From positions 12,043,629 to 12,107,628 of the forward strand of contig NC_081546.1 in NCBI RefSeq assembly GCF_901000735.1: 64,000 nt of DNA, given 5' to 3'. Numbering within the stretch: the stretch's first letter is position 1; each line of letters starts with the position of its first letter. A model generated the notes under the pieces. It searched no databases, had not been told where the DNA came from, and was given only the letters and a program-made list of their open reading frames with translations. This DNA is from Corylus avellana. Lineage: Eukaryota; Streptophyta; Magnoliopsida; Fagales; Betulaceae. This document shows positions 23,366 through 34,597 of the stretch, one piece after another. The translations under genes and the position numbers were made by a program.

Positions 23366-24566
23366 TCACTGACACACTTATATACACCAAATATATATTA
23401 AAGAGAAATTAACAAGAATAGATGAATATTTCCTTTGTTTGCATTAGTGTGAACATTTCCTTTGACAGCATTAAATACCATATTACTTGCATTTCTTTTC
23501 TTTTTGTCTTCTACACTTTAAACCTAAACATGATTTGCTCATACGATTTCATTACACAAGTAATTTCCTTAGCTGCAGTTACCATCTTTTTCTATTTCTC
23601 AACATTTACAGTAATCATATGATGATGGCTAATAGAGTCGAGGGAGGTCAGGTAATTCTCTCAAATGCTTTGCTCGGCCATTTCCTTCCATGTACGCTTC
23701 ATAGACAACAGACCCAATTCTCCTAATGGAAGCTACAAACAAAACACACAAGTCTCTCCTTATGTCTCCTCTTCTCTTCAATATGTTTCCTTCTTCCCTC
23801 ATGCCCACAAGGTGGACTTCGAAAAAATATAATAATACAAAAGGAAATGCTATATGTTCTTCAAGAGTTCTCCTAGTGTCCTCCCAACTGTGATGTGACT
23901 TTTAAAATCACCAATAGATTAAAAGTCAATAATGATAATCTCTAGATTTAAAGTCAATATTAATTCACCAATGGCTTTTAAAATGTTTCTTTTAAAATCA
24001 CCAATAGATTTTGTTGGGATTTTCCATTAAATCCCAACAAAATACCCCTTTTTAGAAAAAAATATTTAAATTTTTTTGCATGCTGTTAAATGTGAACCAA
24101 TGCCTTAATCTTTGTAATTTTTTTCTTTTCTTCTTTTTCCTAAAACAAATTGGAGTATATTGGAAAAATTTAGTGGATGGGTGTGATTGCAAACAATTGA
24201 AAGATAGATACACTAAATTGTGAGAAATTAAACTTTATGGGGACATTGCAAAAGTGATGACAATTCAAAGGGGTTAAGTGAAGTTTTCCCAAAAAATTAC
24301 TTATGACTCCAGACGAAAAGTATAAGTGACAAATAACACCCTATCTTGAACTTTTATTTGAAATTTTGACAAAAACCGTGCCCAACCATCCTAAATCCTT
24401 AGGGGTGGTTCGGCTACCTCGTTGGCCAATTTGGAGTGGTCCAACCGAACCCTATATATAGTTTTTTTAGTTTATTTTTTTATATTTTTATATTTTTTTT
24501 TAGGTTTTTTCTTTTTTTGTTATAAGAAAAATGTGTTGTATTATTATTAGTACTAATATGACACTT
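23366..24566. other. AT-rich intergenic region
   Basis: No gene, RNA gene or recognisable element. Small frames near 23422-23726 are AT-rich and unsupported. Confidence 0.4.
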
Positions 24567-24765
24567 GGGATTGAGATTCCCTAGAATTCCCTTTAAATTT
24601 GAGATTCTCAGCCATTCATCTCATCTAAACGTCTAAAATAAGTAATGTTTTCTCATTAAATGCTAAAACATGGCTTACTTTAGACGTTTAGATGAAATGA
24701 ACAGCTATTTTTATGAATTTGAGAATCTCAAATTTAAAAAGAATTCTAAGGGATCTCAATCCGCC
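24567..24765. mobile_element. Foldback MITE
   Basis: About 199 bp with long terminal inverted repeats. The left end GGGATTGAGATTCCCTAGAA pairs with the right end, and pairing continues through AAATTTGAGATTCTCA and the AAACGTCTAAA core to a small loop near 24656-24666. It has no coding capacity. The family (hAT or Mutator type) is not settled, because the target duplication is unclear. A copy lies in unit 2 at 45581-45780. Confidence 0.7.
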
Positions 24766-24859
24766 ATTTAGAGGGCTTTCTATGCATTTGGAGGGTTTTC
24801 TACAATAAGTTTAGACCGAAAATGAAGGTGGAGAGTTGTGTTATTTATGCTCACATGAA

Positions 24860-25277
24860 GAGTTTTAAGAAGTGACGGAGCCACGTGGAGACCAATAAGA
24901 GTGATGGCCCCAACTAAAGCTGGAAAAAAAAAAAAAATTAAGTCTTATATGTTTGGCTAATGGCCCCTCCAAAAATAGTCAACAACCCAACAATTAACCT
25001 GTATGTGGTTGTGTGCATAGTTCAAGTTGTTTCTCTTTAATGTAGTGGGTTTGCTATTTGCAGCAGAAAACTCCCATAAAGCTGGTCAAAGTCCATCTTT
25101 ATAAGCTTGTTGCCGTTGCTGACAAGTTTGTCATTTTTCTTTAATTTGATGCGTTGCGAGCATGTGACAACTTGCATTATTATCTTGACAAACTTGAATA
25201 ATTAGGGAGGTATAGCTAGCGGTTCTGCAATTCTCTCTCAATTTTCTCTACTAACTAGTACTCTTGCAACTTCGTCC
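24860..25277 (+). promoter_or_regulatory. Upstream region of the TIR exon at 25278
   Basis: Same conserved upstream segment as 7194-7577, with W-box cores (AGTCAA, GGTCAA) retained near 24979 and 25086. The downstream gene is broken. Confidence 0.45.
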
Positions 25278-25530
25278 ATGGCCTTCCACACAGTTTCTTC
25301 GTCATTCTCTTCTTCCATATTTGAATGGGATGTATTCTTGAGTCTTAGAGGCGAAGATACTCGTAAAACATTCACTGCTCATCTGTACACATAATTACGT
25401 CGAAAAGGAATCAACACCTTCATGGATGACAAACTTCGAAGCGGAGAGGAAATTTCACCGGCACTTGTCAAAGCCATTGAAGAGTCAAAGATTTCGATCA
25501 TTGTACTCTCTAAAAACTACGCATCATCCC
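25278..25530 (+). pseudogene. 5' half of a TIR exon, cut by a Copia element (unit 1)
   Basis: It starts at MAFHT and runs through DVFLSLRGEDTRKTFTAHLYT, where a small change (ACATAATTACG instead of ACAGATTTACG) gives an in-frame stop. Homology then continues through MDDKLRSGEEISPALVKAIEES to KNYASS, where the Copia element begins. In this unit the 3' half of the exon is missing, because the unit boundary cuts the right LTR at 29381. The same stop and insertion point occur in unit 2 (46290-46542). Confidence 0.85.
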
Positions 25531-28500
25531 TGAAAAATGCTATGCCAACTAAAAAAACTTGTTTATCACAATTTATGAGGAATTAATACTATGAAACAAT
25601 AAACAATTCAATCACCCAAAATATATAAAGCAATAAAGAGGCAGACACAGATATTTTGGTTACGAGGAGGAAACCTTTTAGAAACCGATCTAAAAGTAAA
25701 ACCTCTCCGGGGCAGCCAAACCCAGGAAATGACTATCAAAAGATTATCCAGAGATTACAGACACTAGGAAAAACTTATAACCCTTTGCAAGAGCTTGGCT
25801 CTGTATGATCGACAAGCCTACAACTCGTCTCCTTGCTCACAATCTTCTTCAACGTGATTCTCCTTTACCTAACCCTTCCGATAGACTTCTCAACTACAGA
25901 TTTATCAAAGGAATAACTAAAACTCTAAGAGATTCAATTGAACGCTCACCATATATGATCTCCTTTAGCACAGCCTCCGACGAACTCTCTGAGGGCGAAA
26001 ATTCGTGCCTTTCTCTTCTATAATAATGTATATATATCAGTACATCAAACACTAGACCTGGGCCCACTAAAAACACGTGTTTGGGCATAATAGGTACGGG
26101 GTGCCCGGACAGGTTAATGGGCTGTCCAGACATGGCCCTTCGGAGTAAAAATAAGGTTTCTGGAAATGCGGTCCGAACACGGGGAAGGCTTGTCCGAACA
26201 TGGCATGCAATGGGTGAAACAACATTCTGGAAATGTTGTCCTGCCTTGATCAACAGCTCCGGTAGATGAGCTTTTGTGGTCCGATTGAGCTGAAATTTTG
26301 CAGGGACGTTCATAACACATGAATCTACATTATGAACGGCGGAGATTGGATTCTGAGCATTCTATATCAGTGTTTGAGCCCATGAGTAGTAGCCTCTGCA
26401 TTTTAGAACTGAATTAAGCCAACACAAGAACTAATAAACTCCCCCTTTGGCAATTCGGTGACAAAACTAAAATGCCGAGCCAATCCCATCATCTCCCCAT
26501 ATTTACTCCCCCTTTTTGTCGCAGAATGACAAAAGGTCTTCCTGTTTCCTGAAACACTTCACAAAATACATCAAGGCATATGTGGAACAAGAATACCTAA
26601 ATAAAACTCATGAAAAAAAAAATGACGTAGAATGCAAGATCATAAAGAAACATTAACAAAACTCCCCCTCAATGTATGACTCAATTATCACCAAGAAACT
26701 GGAAGAGAAAAACATGTTTCTCCCCCTCAAAAGTCAAATGAACACACATGATATACACATCAATGACTCATGTATTGCACAATGAATATCCCAAACATGC
26801 TCCAAATATGTAAAATATACATGAGACTAGAAATGGCACCAAACTCATATTGCTTAACCAAGCAAAGAAAAATGTTCCATTCAACCCTAGCTTTTGTGGT
26901 TTGTGTGTAAGCCATCCAAAGAGAAAAAATTTCAACTTACAAAATGAGGAGAAAGTTTCACCACCATGAGGTTTTGACAAGTATATCAAATCAAAAGTCA
27001 AACCTTATCATACTAGGGCCTAGCCACTCTCATCCTCTACATTTCTCTTTGGAAAACATTTTGCACAAGTTTGACACAGTGAAATAAATTCCTTTTGGAA
27101 TATGATCTTTTGATTTTATTTGTTTCACTATTTTGTTTATTTTTCTCTTGGAGAAAGTGTCCTTAAAACTTTTGGTGCTTATCACAAAAGAGAAAGTAGG
27201 AATTTTTAAGCCCTAGGTTCAACTAGCATATGGTCAATTTGAAAAATATGACTAGTCAAAAACCTCATATGGTTGCCTAACAGACCTGACAAATAAAGTG
27301 AAACAAAACCTCAATTTAAGCTTAAATGTGCACAAGAGATAAAGCATAGGCAAAATGTACTACCTAAGCTCAAGCTTTAGGTAACCACAAAAACAAGTCC
27401 ATTGACACAAATTTTCATCTCATGCATATTAAGAACATTCCAAGACATAAGGAATTAAATCCATAAAAAGCAACATGAGAAATTAATGGACTATCTAGGT
27501 GCATAAGACAAAAGAAAGAAAAGAAAACAATCAAAGTAACATATTTTTGTCTTTTTGGAATTTTTCACAAAAAAAATGCACACAAATGAAAACAAATGCA
27601 AAACAAACAAAAATGTAATGCAAAAAAAAACAACATGCTTGAATTGAGATTACAACAGACAATACATGAATGTCCTTTAGCATTAAACTTTCATCACATC
27701 TTATAGGTCCCACTACAAAATAATGATTTTGTTTAATAAGTACTTCTTGGTCTTCACAAGACATTTCACATTCATGAACACTTGATTAGGAAGTAGACAA
27801 AAATCTTGGTGGTCCGCACACAACACCTCATCTATAGGCCTTTCAAAGATCATAACATATGAATTTCTTAAAAAATCCTTTATGAATATGCCTCATAACA
27901 AGAATCTCAAAACAACGATGTATACACTCTTCATACAAAAAGTGTAACAACAAAAACAATTCACTCCATAAACAAGAAAGCAAAAACAAAAAAAATGCAA
28001 AGCATAGAAAAATAACATGCTCTAGGATATTCAAAAATAGGCAAAACACTCAATCCCAGGCTTGTTATTGACTCACCTGACTCTAGGTGAGATCACTACC
28101 ACTCCCCTTCAATGGGTGAATGTTATAATCCTTCCTAACCCACTCTTGAACAATCTTAGGACCAGATTTATGATGCACACAAGGTCTCAATTTAAAACAA
28201 TTTGGTCGAATATGACCAACTTTGCCACAATGATAACAGGTGGGAACAAACCTTTGAGAAGGGTGTCTTTTATGAGGAGGGATATATTTAGACTTTGATC
28301 TAGGCAAACCCGACTCTATATCACATTTTTATTTCTTAGGAGAAGCCAAGTTTTTCCATAGTCTTTGGGATTTAAACTGAAACCAGTTTGGTTTGATGTG
28401 ACCAATAATCCCACATGGTGGCATGTCGGAACAAACTTAGCTTGAGTTTGTTTCTTAGAAGAAGTCTTCGATTTGGGCTTCACACAATTATTCAAACAAG

Positions 28501-29381
28501 AGTTTTTGCCCTTATCCAAACAGACTTATTAGCCTTGACTTCTTCAAAATTCATAGGCTTAACAAATAAGGTTTTTCTTTCAGATTTAGAAGCATGCGAA
28601 GTAAAGTAAACACCATTATCAACAATCATACTATGCTTGTTATCAACACAGAAAAAACTTTTCAGATTATAAGTAGAGAATTTTTGTGAGAGTTCTTTCA
28701 AATCATTCTCAAGTGATATATTTTTTTTTACAAGCACAGACATCTTAGAATTTAAAGAATCAATCAAGGCATATGATTTAGACAATTCATTCGTCAAAGA
28801 CTCTTTTTCTTGTTATACAGTTTTAAAATTCTTACAAATCTTTTTGTATCTGTAGGACAGTTCTTGTACACATTGTCAAGATCATCAAAATCAAAGGAGT
28901 CAATGACAAGGGACTGAGATGTATTCATAGTAAAAAAGCGTCAAGGATCTCACTCAGGAATTTAAGCCAAATAGAGTGAACCCGCCCTGATACCAATTGA
29001 AAAATGCTATGCCGGCTCCAAAAACTTGTTTATCACAATTTATGCAGAATTAATACTATGAAGCAATAAACAATTCAATCACCCAAAATATATAAAGCAA
29101 TAAAGAGACAGACACAGATATTTTGGTTGCAAAGAGAAAACCTTTTAGAAACCGATATAAAAGTAAAACTTCTCCGGGACAGTCAAACCCAGGAAATCAC
29201 TATAAAAAAAGATTATCTAGAGACTACAGACACTAGGAACACTTACAACCCTTTGCAAGACCTTGGCTCTGTAAGATTGACAAGCCTACAACTTGTCTCC
29301 TTGCTCACAATTTTCTTCACCGTGATTCTCCTTTACCGGACCCTTCCGATATACTTCTCAACTACAGATTTATCAAAGGAA
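25531..29381 (-). mobile_element. Non-autonomous Copia retrotransposon, right LTR truncated (unit 1)
   Basis: The left LTR is 25531-26436 (TGAAAAATGC ... AATA; the terminal CA is changed to TA). The right LTR starts at 28998 and stops at about 29381, where block A sequence begins. On the minus strand the primer-binding site TTGGTATCAGAG, matching initiator Met-tRNA, directly follows the right LTR, and a purine tract (complement ACTCCCCCTTTGG) precedes the left LTR. The interior holds only degraded gag sequence and no protease, integrase or RT. The left target duplication ATCCC is at 25526-25530. Confidence 0.9.
28083..28920 (-). pseudogene. Copia gag fragment with CCHC zinc knuckle (unit 1)
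   Basis: The minus-strand frames carry a Gag C-terminal part: a coiled-coil-like stretch (LSKSYALIDSLNSKMSVLVKK...) and, after breaks, the zinc knuckle CYHCGKVGHIRPNC (CX2CX4HX4C). A second, upstream knuckle is degraded here (CHHVGLLVTS). The Gag N-terminal domain is missing: the coding part begins about 50 bp after the primer-binding site. Stops and frameshifts interrupt it. Zinc knuckles of this kind package retroelement RNA. Confidence 0.75.
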
Positions 29382-29383
29382 AC

Positions 29384-30026
29384 TGTTGAGAAATATAGAG
29401 GGACACCAGCTTTCTCATATTCCACGCACCCTTACCTTCATCACAACTGCCAAATAGCTCGAAAATAGGAAGGAATAGTGGTGTTACAGAACCACGTCAG
29501 AGTCTGATGATGATTGCTACCCCAATCAATGAGGTGAGTAAGGAAAGCTTCATGAATTTAGGTAGCGCCTTTAATGGGCTCTTTGGCATCCCCTATCACA
29601 TAAAACAAAAGCTTGCAACATTTAAGAAAACTACACATAGATTGGGACCAGGCACCAAGAGCTTTGTGTCATCTTGAGATTTCCAATGCAAAATCAGAGT
29701 GTAATTTGTGCCATCTAGAGTGTAGTTTGTGCCATCCAATATAGCTTGAACATGATAAAGAATCTTGTTTTGTGCCATATGAAATCATGATGAAAAGATA
29801 AGTAGAAAACACCTTGCCAACCCTTACAACAACAGTCAAAGTCAATATTCAACCATCAAACAATGTGGTCAAAGTCAACGGTCAAATCAGGCCTAACAAA
29901 ATGCTGGCGTGGCAGGGTGCTGATGTGGTAGAAGCGTTGACATTGCATAGGTGTTGACGTGGCACTGGGGTTGACGCTACACTAGGGCTAACGTGGCCTA
30001 GAATTGACATAGCACTAGGGTTGAAT
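29384..30026 (-). mobile_element. Start of Gypsy-like block A' (unit 2)
   Basis: From TGTTGAGAAATATAG the sequence follows the Gypsy-like block. From 29802 it matches window positions 1-225 more closely than blocks B or C: it shares AACAACAGT and CAAATCAGGCCTAAC. It stops at the 100-base gap. So this is the second-unit counterpart of the window start. Confidence 0.75.
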
Positions 30027-30126
30027 NNNNNNNNNNNNNNNNNNNNNNNNNNNNNNNNNNNNNNNNNNNNNNNNNNNNNNNNNNNNNNNNNNNNNNNNNN
30101 NNNNNNNNNNNNNNNNNNNNNNNNNN
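30027..30126. other. Assembly gap, 100 N
   Basis: Exactly 100 N, a conventional value for gaps of unknown size. The left edge corresponds to position 225 of unit 1 and the right edge to position 8827, so about 8.6 kb of unit 1 sequence has no counterpart. Confidence 1.
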
Positions 30127-32116
30127 AAGGATATGAAGTCGCTTTTAGATATAGAGAATAATGACAGCAAATGCATGATAGGGATCTTCGAAACTGGCGA
30201 GATTGGTAAGGCAACTCTTGCAAAGCCATCTACAACTCGATTGCTTCTCATTTTGAAGATAGTTGTTTCCTTGAAAAGATTAGAGAAACTTCCAACGAAA
30301 AGGGCCTGAACCATTTGCAAATTAAACTTATGTCTAAAATCCGAGGAGGTTCAAGTCAAATGGTTGACAATGTTGATCAAGGAATTACTTTGATACAACA
30401 AAGGCTTCGCTTAATAAGGATAGTTCTTGATGATGTGGATCATTCAAACCAATTAGAAAAGATAGTTGGAAAAGGCAATTGGTTTGGTTTAAGAAGTGGA
30501 ATCATCATAACAACAAGAGATAAACATTTACTAACTAAACATCAAGTTTTAACCTACGAGGTGAAGGAATTGGGTTACTTCAAAGCTCTTAAGCTCTTTA
30601 GTTGGCATGCCTTTAATAGAGATAGACCTGATGATGATTATGTGAAAGTCACAAACGATGCAGTGTGTTATGCTAGAGGATTGCCACTAGCTTTGCAAGT
30701 ACTTGGCTCGAGTCTAAAAGGTAAAGATATCTTTTATTGGAAAAGTAAATTGGACAAGTACAAAATAATTCCTCACGATGATATTCAAAAAAGACTTCGA
30801 ATAAGTTTTGATGGATTAGATGAAAATGCAAAGAATATTTTCCTTGACATCGCATGTTTCTTCAAAGGAGAGAATGTAGAATATGTCACAAAAATACTAG
30901 ATAGTTGTGGTTTTCACTCATATAGTGGCATCAAAGAGCTAAAAGATAAATGTCTCATAACTGAGTTTTCGGATAAATCATTGGTGATACATGAGTTGCT
31001 GCAAGAAATGGGTAGAGAAATTGTTCAACATGAATCGCCGGAAGAACCTAGCAAGCACAGTAGATTATGGTTTCATGAAGATGTTTGTCATGTTCTAGAA
31101 GAAAATATGGTAAGAATTATGTTAAAAATCCCTTTAAATTTTACATTCGTTTCTTTTTCATGAGTTAAGTTACTAGGAAAATATATATTTTACAAAATAA
31201 CAATATTGCTTCAGGTTAGATGGTTATCTGACTTCAAGGGTTGAATATTCATGTAAAAATTGTGATGTTCACAATAGAAGGAGAACATGTAAGGTTAATC
31301 CCACCTTGAGAAATTCTAATTAAAAATTATACTAAACTTTATAAAAAGTTTAAATATAATTCTTGGAATTTTTTTTTTTTTTTTTTTTGGGTAAAAACAC
31401 ATTTCTCAAAACAAACTACCCAAAAAAACAAAAAAAAAAAACATTTTACAAGAATTTAAATACAAAACTTTTAGGGAATGTCCTACAGCTTCATAATCGA
31501 AAATTTTGCAAATGCATAGTTCTTGCTATTTAAAGTGAGAAGGTTGGTCTTAACAATACATACATACAACCTTTGTCAATTTTTACAATTTTATTAGTAT
31601 CTTGCCTTTTCTTTTATGAAGAAGTAAGGGTAATATGTAAATATAAATATAACATAAACATTCATTTTGAGAATGTGATCATCAGTCACTTTAAGGCATT
31701 CCAAATTACTCATTTTGAATGAGTGGATATACAGGATAACATTATAGCAGAGGGTGGACAAGATGAAGAACATCCTTATTATCAAGTTGCAATTATTGTT
31801 GGAGTCTACAATGATGGTAATGAAATCTATTGTCCTCATGGAGATTACCATAAAACTTGCTATGGATCATTGCGCTACGATCAAGTATGGTTGCATTCCT
31901 ATGTTCTTCCAGAAGATGTTAAGCTAAAGAGAGGAGATAATCTTCAAATTTGCTTAAGTATTTTCCAGTATCATACAGGTTTGAATTTTATCTGTGAAAC
32001 ATTCAACGTTAGTGTTCTTTAGAAGTTGCAGATTCCATTTGGTATGAAAGCATGAAGAAAAAGTGATAGATTTAATCCAACCTTCAAATAGATGCCGTGA
32101 TGATGATGATGAATGA
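30127..32116 (+). pseudogene. NBS-C-JID resistance-gene pseudogene without LRR (unit 2)
   Basis: Counterpart of 8827-10834; the TIR exon is hidden or absent at the gap. The P-loop region carries the same damage as unit 1 (ETGEIGKATL and a lost base). From 30315 the frame is open: RIVLDDVD (six bases shorter before kinase-2 than relatives), GIIITTRDKHLL, ARGLPLALQVLG, FLDIACFFKGE. The MHD motif is changed to IHE (SLVIHELLQEMG). The NBS exon ends at a GT donor near 31109. The C-JID exon (about 31735-32116) has a 2-bp deletion after LNFI, which shifts its last third. No LRR exon lies between. It is non-functional as written. Confidence 0.85.
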
Positions 32117-34597
32117 TGATGGCAACTTGGAATCCAAATTTTACCCACAACAAAAGCAACATTCTTCAACACCTGGCACTTAGAATTCATATGAAGAGAA
32201 TAATGTAATTAAGGTGTGGATTTACTTATCTCTTTTTCAAATCCGATTTTGTTACCCCTTTGAAATTGCTATTGCTTTATTTTTTAGGGTCTTGTTCGTG
32301 CTTTTATATACAGTTTTCTGCTTTACGATTTTGGTGGCATAAATTCATCAACAATGAAAACTAATAAATTCTTGACCTGCTTGGCATATCGAAGGAGTTC
32401 CTTTTGCTTTGGCTTTTGTGTGTTTTGCAGGACTTGGACAGTTTGGCAGGCAACTCACATGTTGCAACTTCTACTTCATATGTCACGTTAGTGATTTTAC
32501 TCTCCATAGACTCTCTTTATAATTCTTTTTTTTTTTTTATTTATGTTTTTGTTTTTTGTGCAAGTATTATGCTCTTTTGGCACTTCTTAATCATGGCCAT
32601 GCTCTTTTATAAGATCGGACTTAACCCGATATGCAATTTGGCTAATTGTTGAGAAAGGAAATTATTTTCTTTCTTCAAGGTCTAGTTAGATTTTCTTCAC
32701 AAATTTGTTTTTTGTTTTTTTTTTGTCTTTCTTTCTATTTTTGTTTTTTTTTTTAAAAAAAAAAAAGCTAAGCAACAACTACAAAGAGAAAAAATAAAAA
32801 AAATAAAAAAAAATTAGCTTGATATAGTGACACAATATAATAAATGGAGAAAGGATCATATTATCTATATGTCAATTAACCAATGAATGAGTTCCACAAC
32901 CATTTATATTTTTTACAGAAAAGCACAATCATCATTCTTAGTAGGATACAAGTAGGCCTCCTAAAATTACTCCAATTACTGAGCCAAGAAAGACTCTATT
33001 TTTTCATTCCTCAATTGAAGGAATGTAAGGGAAATGAGAATTTAAGGCCATTACCTTCTTCTTCTTTTTTCGTTTATCATGGTTTTTCTATCATCTTCTC
33101 AAATGAGCATTTATACTCTGAAATGAATTTTTCTACTTTATATGAGACCTTATTGTTGTGTTCATCTCCACATAAATAATCAATGTACTTATCCCTACGA
33201 CTTAAGAATTTTGCAAGGACATGTTTAAGGTTGTGGAAGTGGGTGCTACTTGCAATCGATTTTGTAAAATCTCTAAGTGCATTAATAAAAGATTAACCAA
33301 ATCAAATTCCTTTAAACTAACCAACATTTTTCTATTTCTTTGGTGGCAGAGTTTTGATTATTGCTGCTAGGGACCTTTCCTTGGTTTTGGATCTCAGTTG
33401 ATATTTTTTCCAGCCCCAGTATTATTTTCAAGTGATTGGGCAATATGTGAAGATTAAATAGAAAGTAATCCTCTTTCAATTTCTACATGTGTAAACCTTG
33501 GTTTTTATGTTCTTTCTTTCATTCCCTCATGTTTTCTTAATTCAGTTACCCTTTTGGCTAAAACTTTTTGTTCTTGGTAAAGATCTTGAAGAGGAATCTT
33601 CAATAGCTGAACATATCCCATTACTGTTTTAGGTGTGTAGTGCTGATGTCTAAACAATTGACAAATCTGGCCGTTTTCGTCTTGGGAGAACATAAAGGGC
33701 TATGACTGCTGTGACAATTGACAAATCTGCATGAAATCGTTAACAGTCACTAAAGAATGCAGGAAGATCACCCACATATCATGTTTCTCACCTGATAGAT
33801 TTTCCATGTCCTCTTCACATTCGTATAGTACTTTCTCCCATGTTAGTATATATAGTATTGGAGTATCTTGGAATCAAGTGGATGCCCTTTAACATATTAA
33901 AAAAGAACCACGGTTTATTATTTTTTTATATGTTATTTTTAGGACACGTGGCAAATTTTAGGAGTGACATGTGAGAGATTAACGAGGTGTCGATTTTGTA
34001 TTTTCCCATAGGTGAGGTACTAGATTTGACTGTTTTGGAAACCTAGAGGGGAAAAAAAATAAAAAAGTACAAACCGAGGTATTAAAAAAATACTTAACCC
34101 TAGTTTTTATAGTATGGATGCATTGCAAGAGATGATGCAGAACCTGCACCAGACGACAATACCCATTACCCACTTGGCCAGCCCAAGTAGCTATTGCAGG
34201 CCCAGAAGCCCACAATTGCGGCTAAACAGATTAGGCCTAAGCCAAGGGCCTCAATTACATAAAGAACACTAGGAATATTTATGGTGAAGAGGATAACCTC
34301 CTCCAGGGATAGAGTCAAAAAGTTTTATGAGCAAGAGCCAAAGTTTTGTAACATATGTTACAAACATTATTTTTTTAAGCAGTTGGTTTACAAATTCTTC
34401 AAAAAAATTTACCGTTAGACATTAAAGCTTGTTCGTTATTTTTATGACAAAAAACTAAATCAATTTAATTGGTTTTGGCGGTTTTTACCGTTAGTCATTA
34501 ACAAGTTTTTATTATAGTTTGACCATTTGATTATTAACAAATGTTTTAAGGTTTTTTGATGTTATGACCGTTTGGTCCGTAATTGCCTTTAGTAAAC
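32117..34597 (+). other. 3' flank of the unit 2 TIR-NBS gene
   Basis: Copy of 10835-13316. The small exon-like segment is at 32431-32486. The 98-codon frame at 32883-33179 has the same translation as its unit 1 partner and no recognised domain. A 62-codon minus-strand frame at 33505-33693 is broken in unit 1. No supportable gene. Confidence 0.45.

Noticed and set aside
26081..26320. Frames on both strands in the Copia LTR
   Set aside because: Lie wholly within the LTR and show no protein domain; repeated in the other LTRs.
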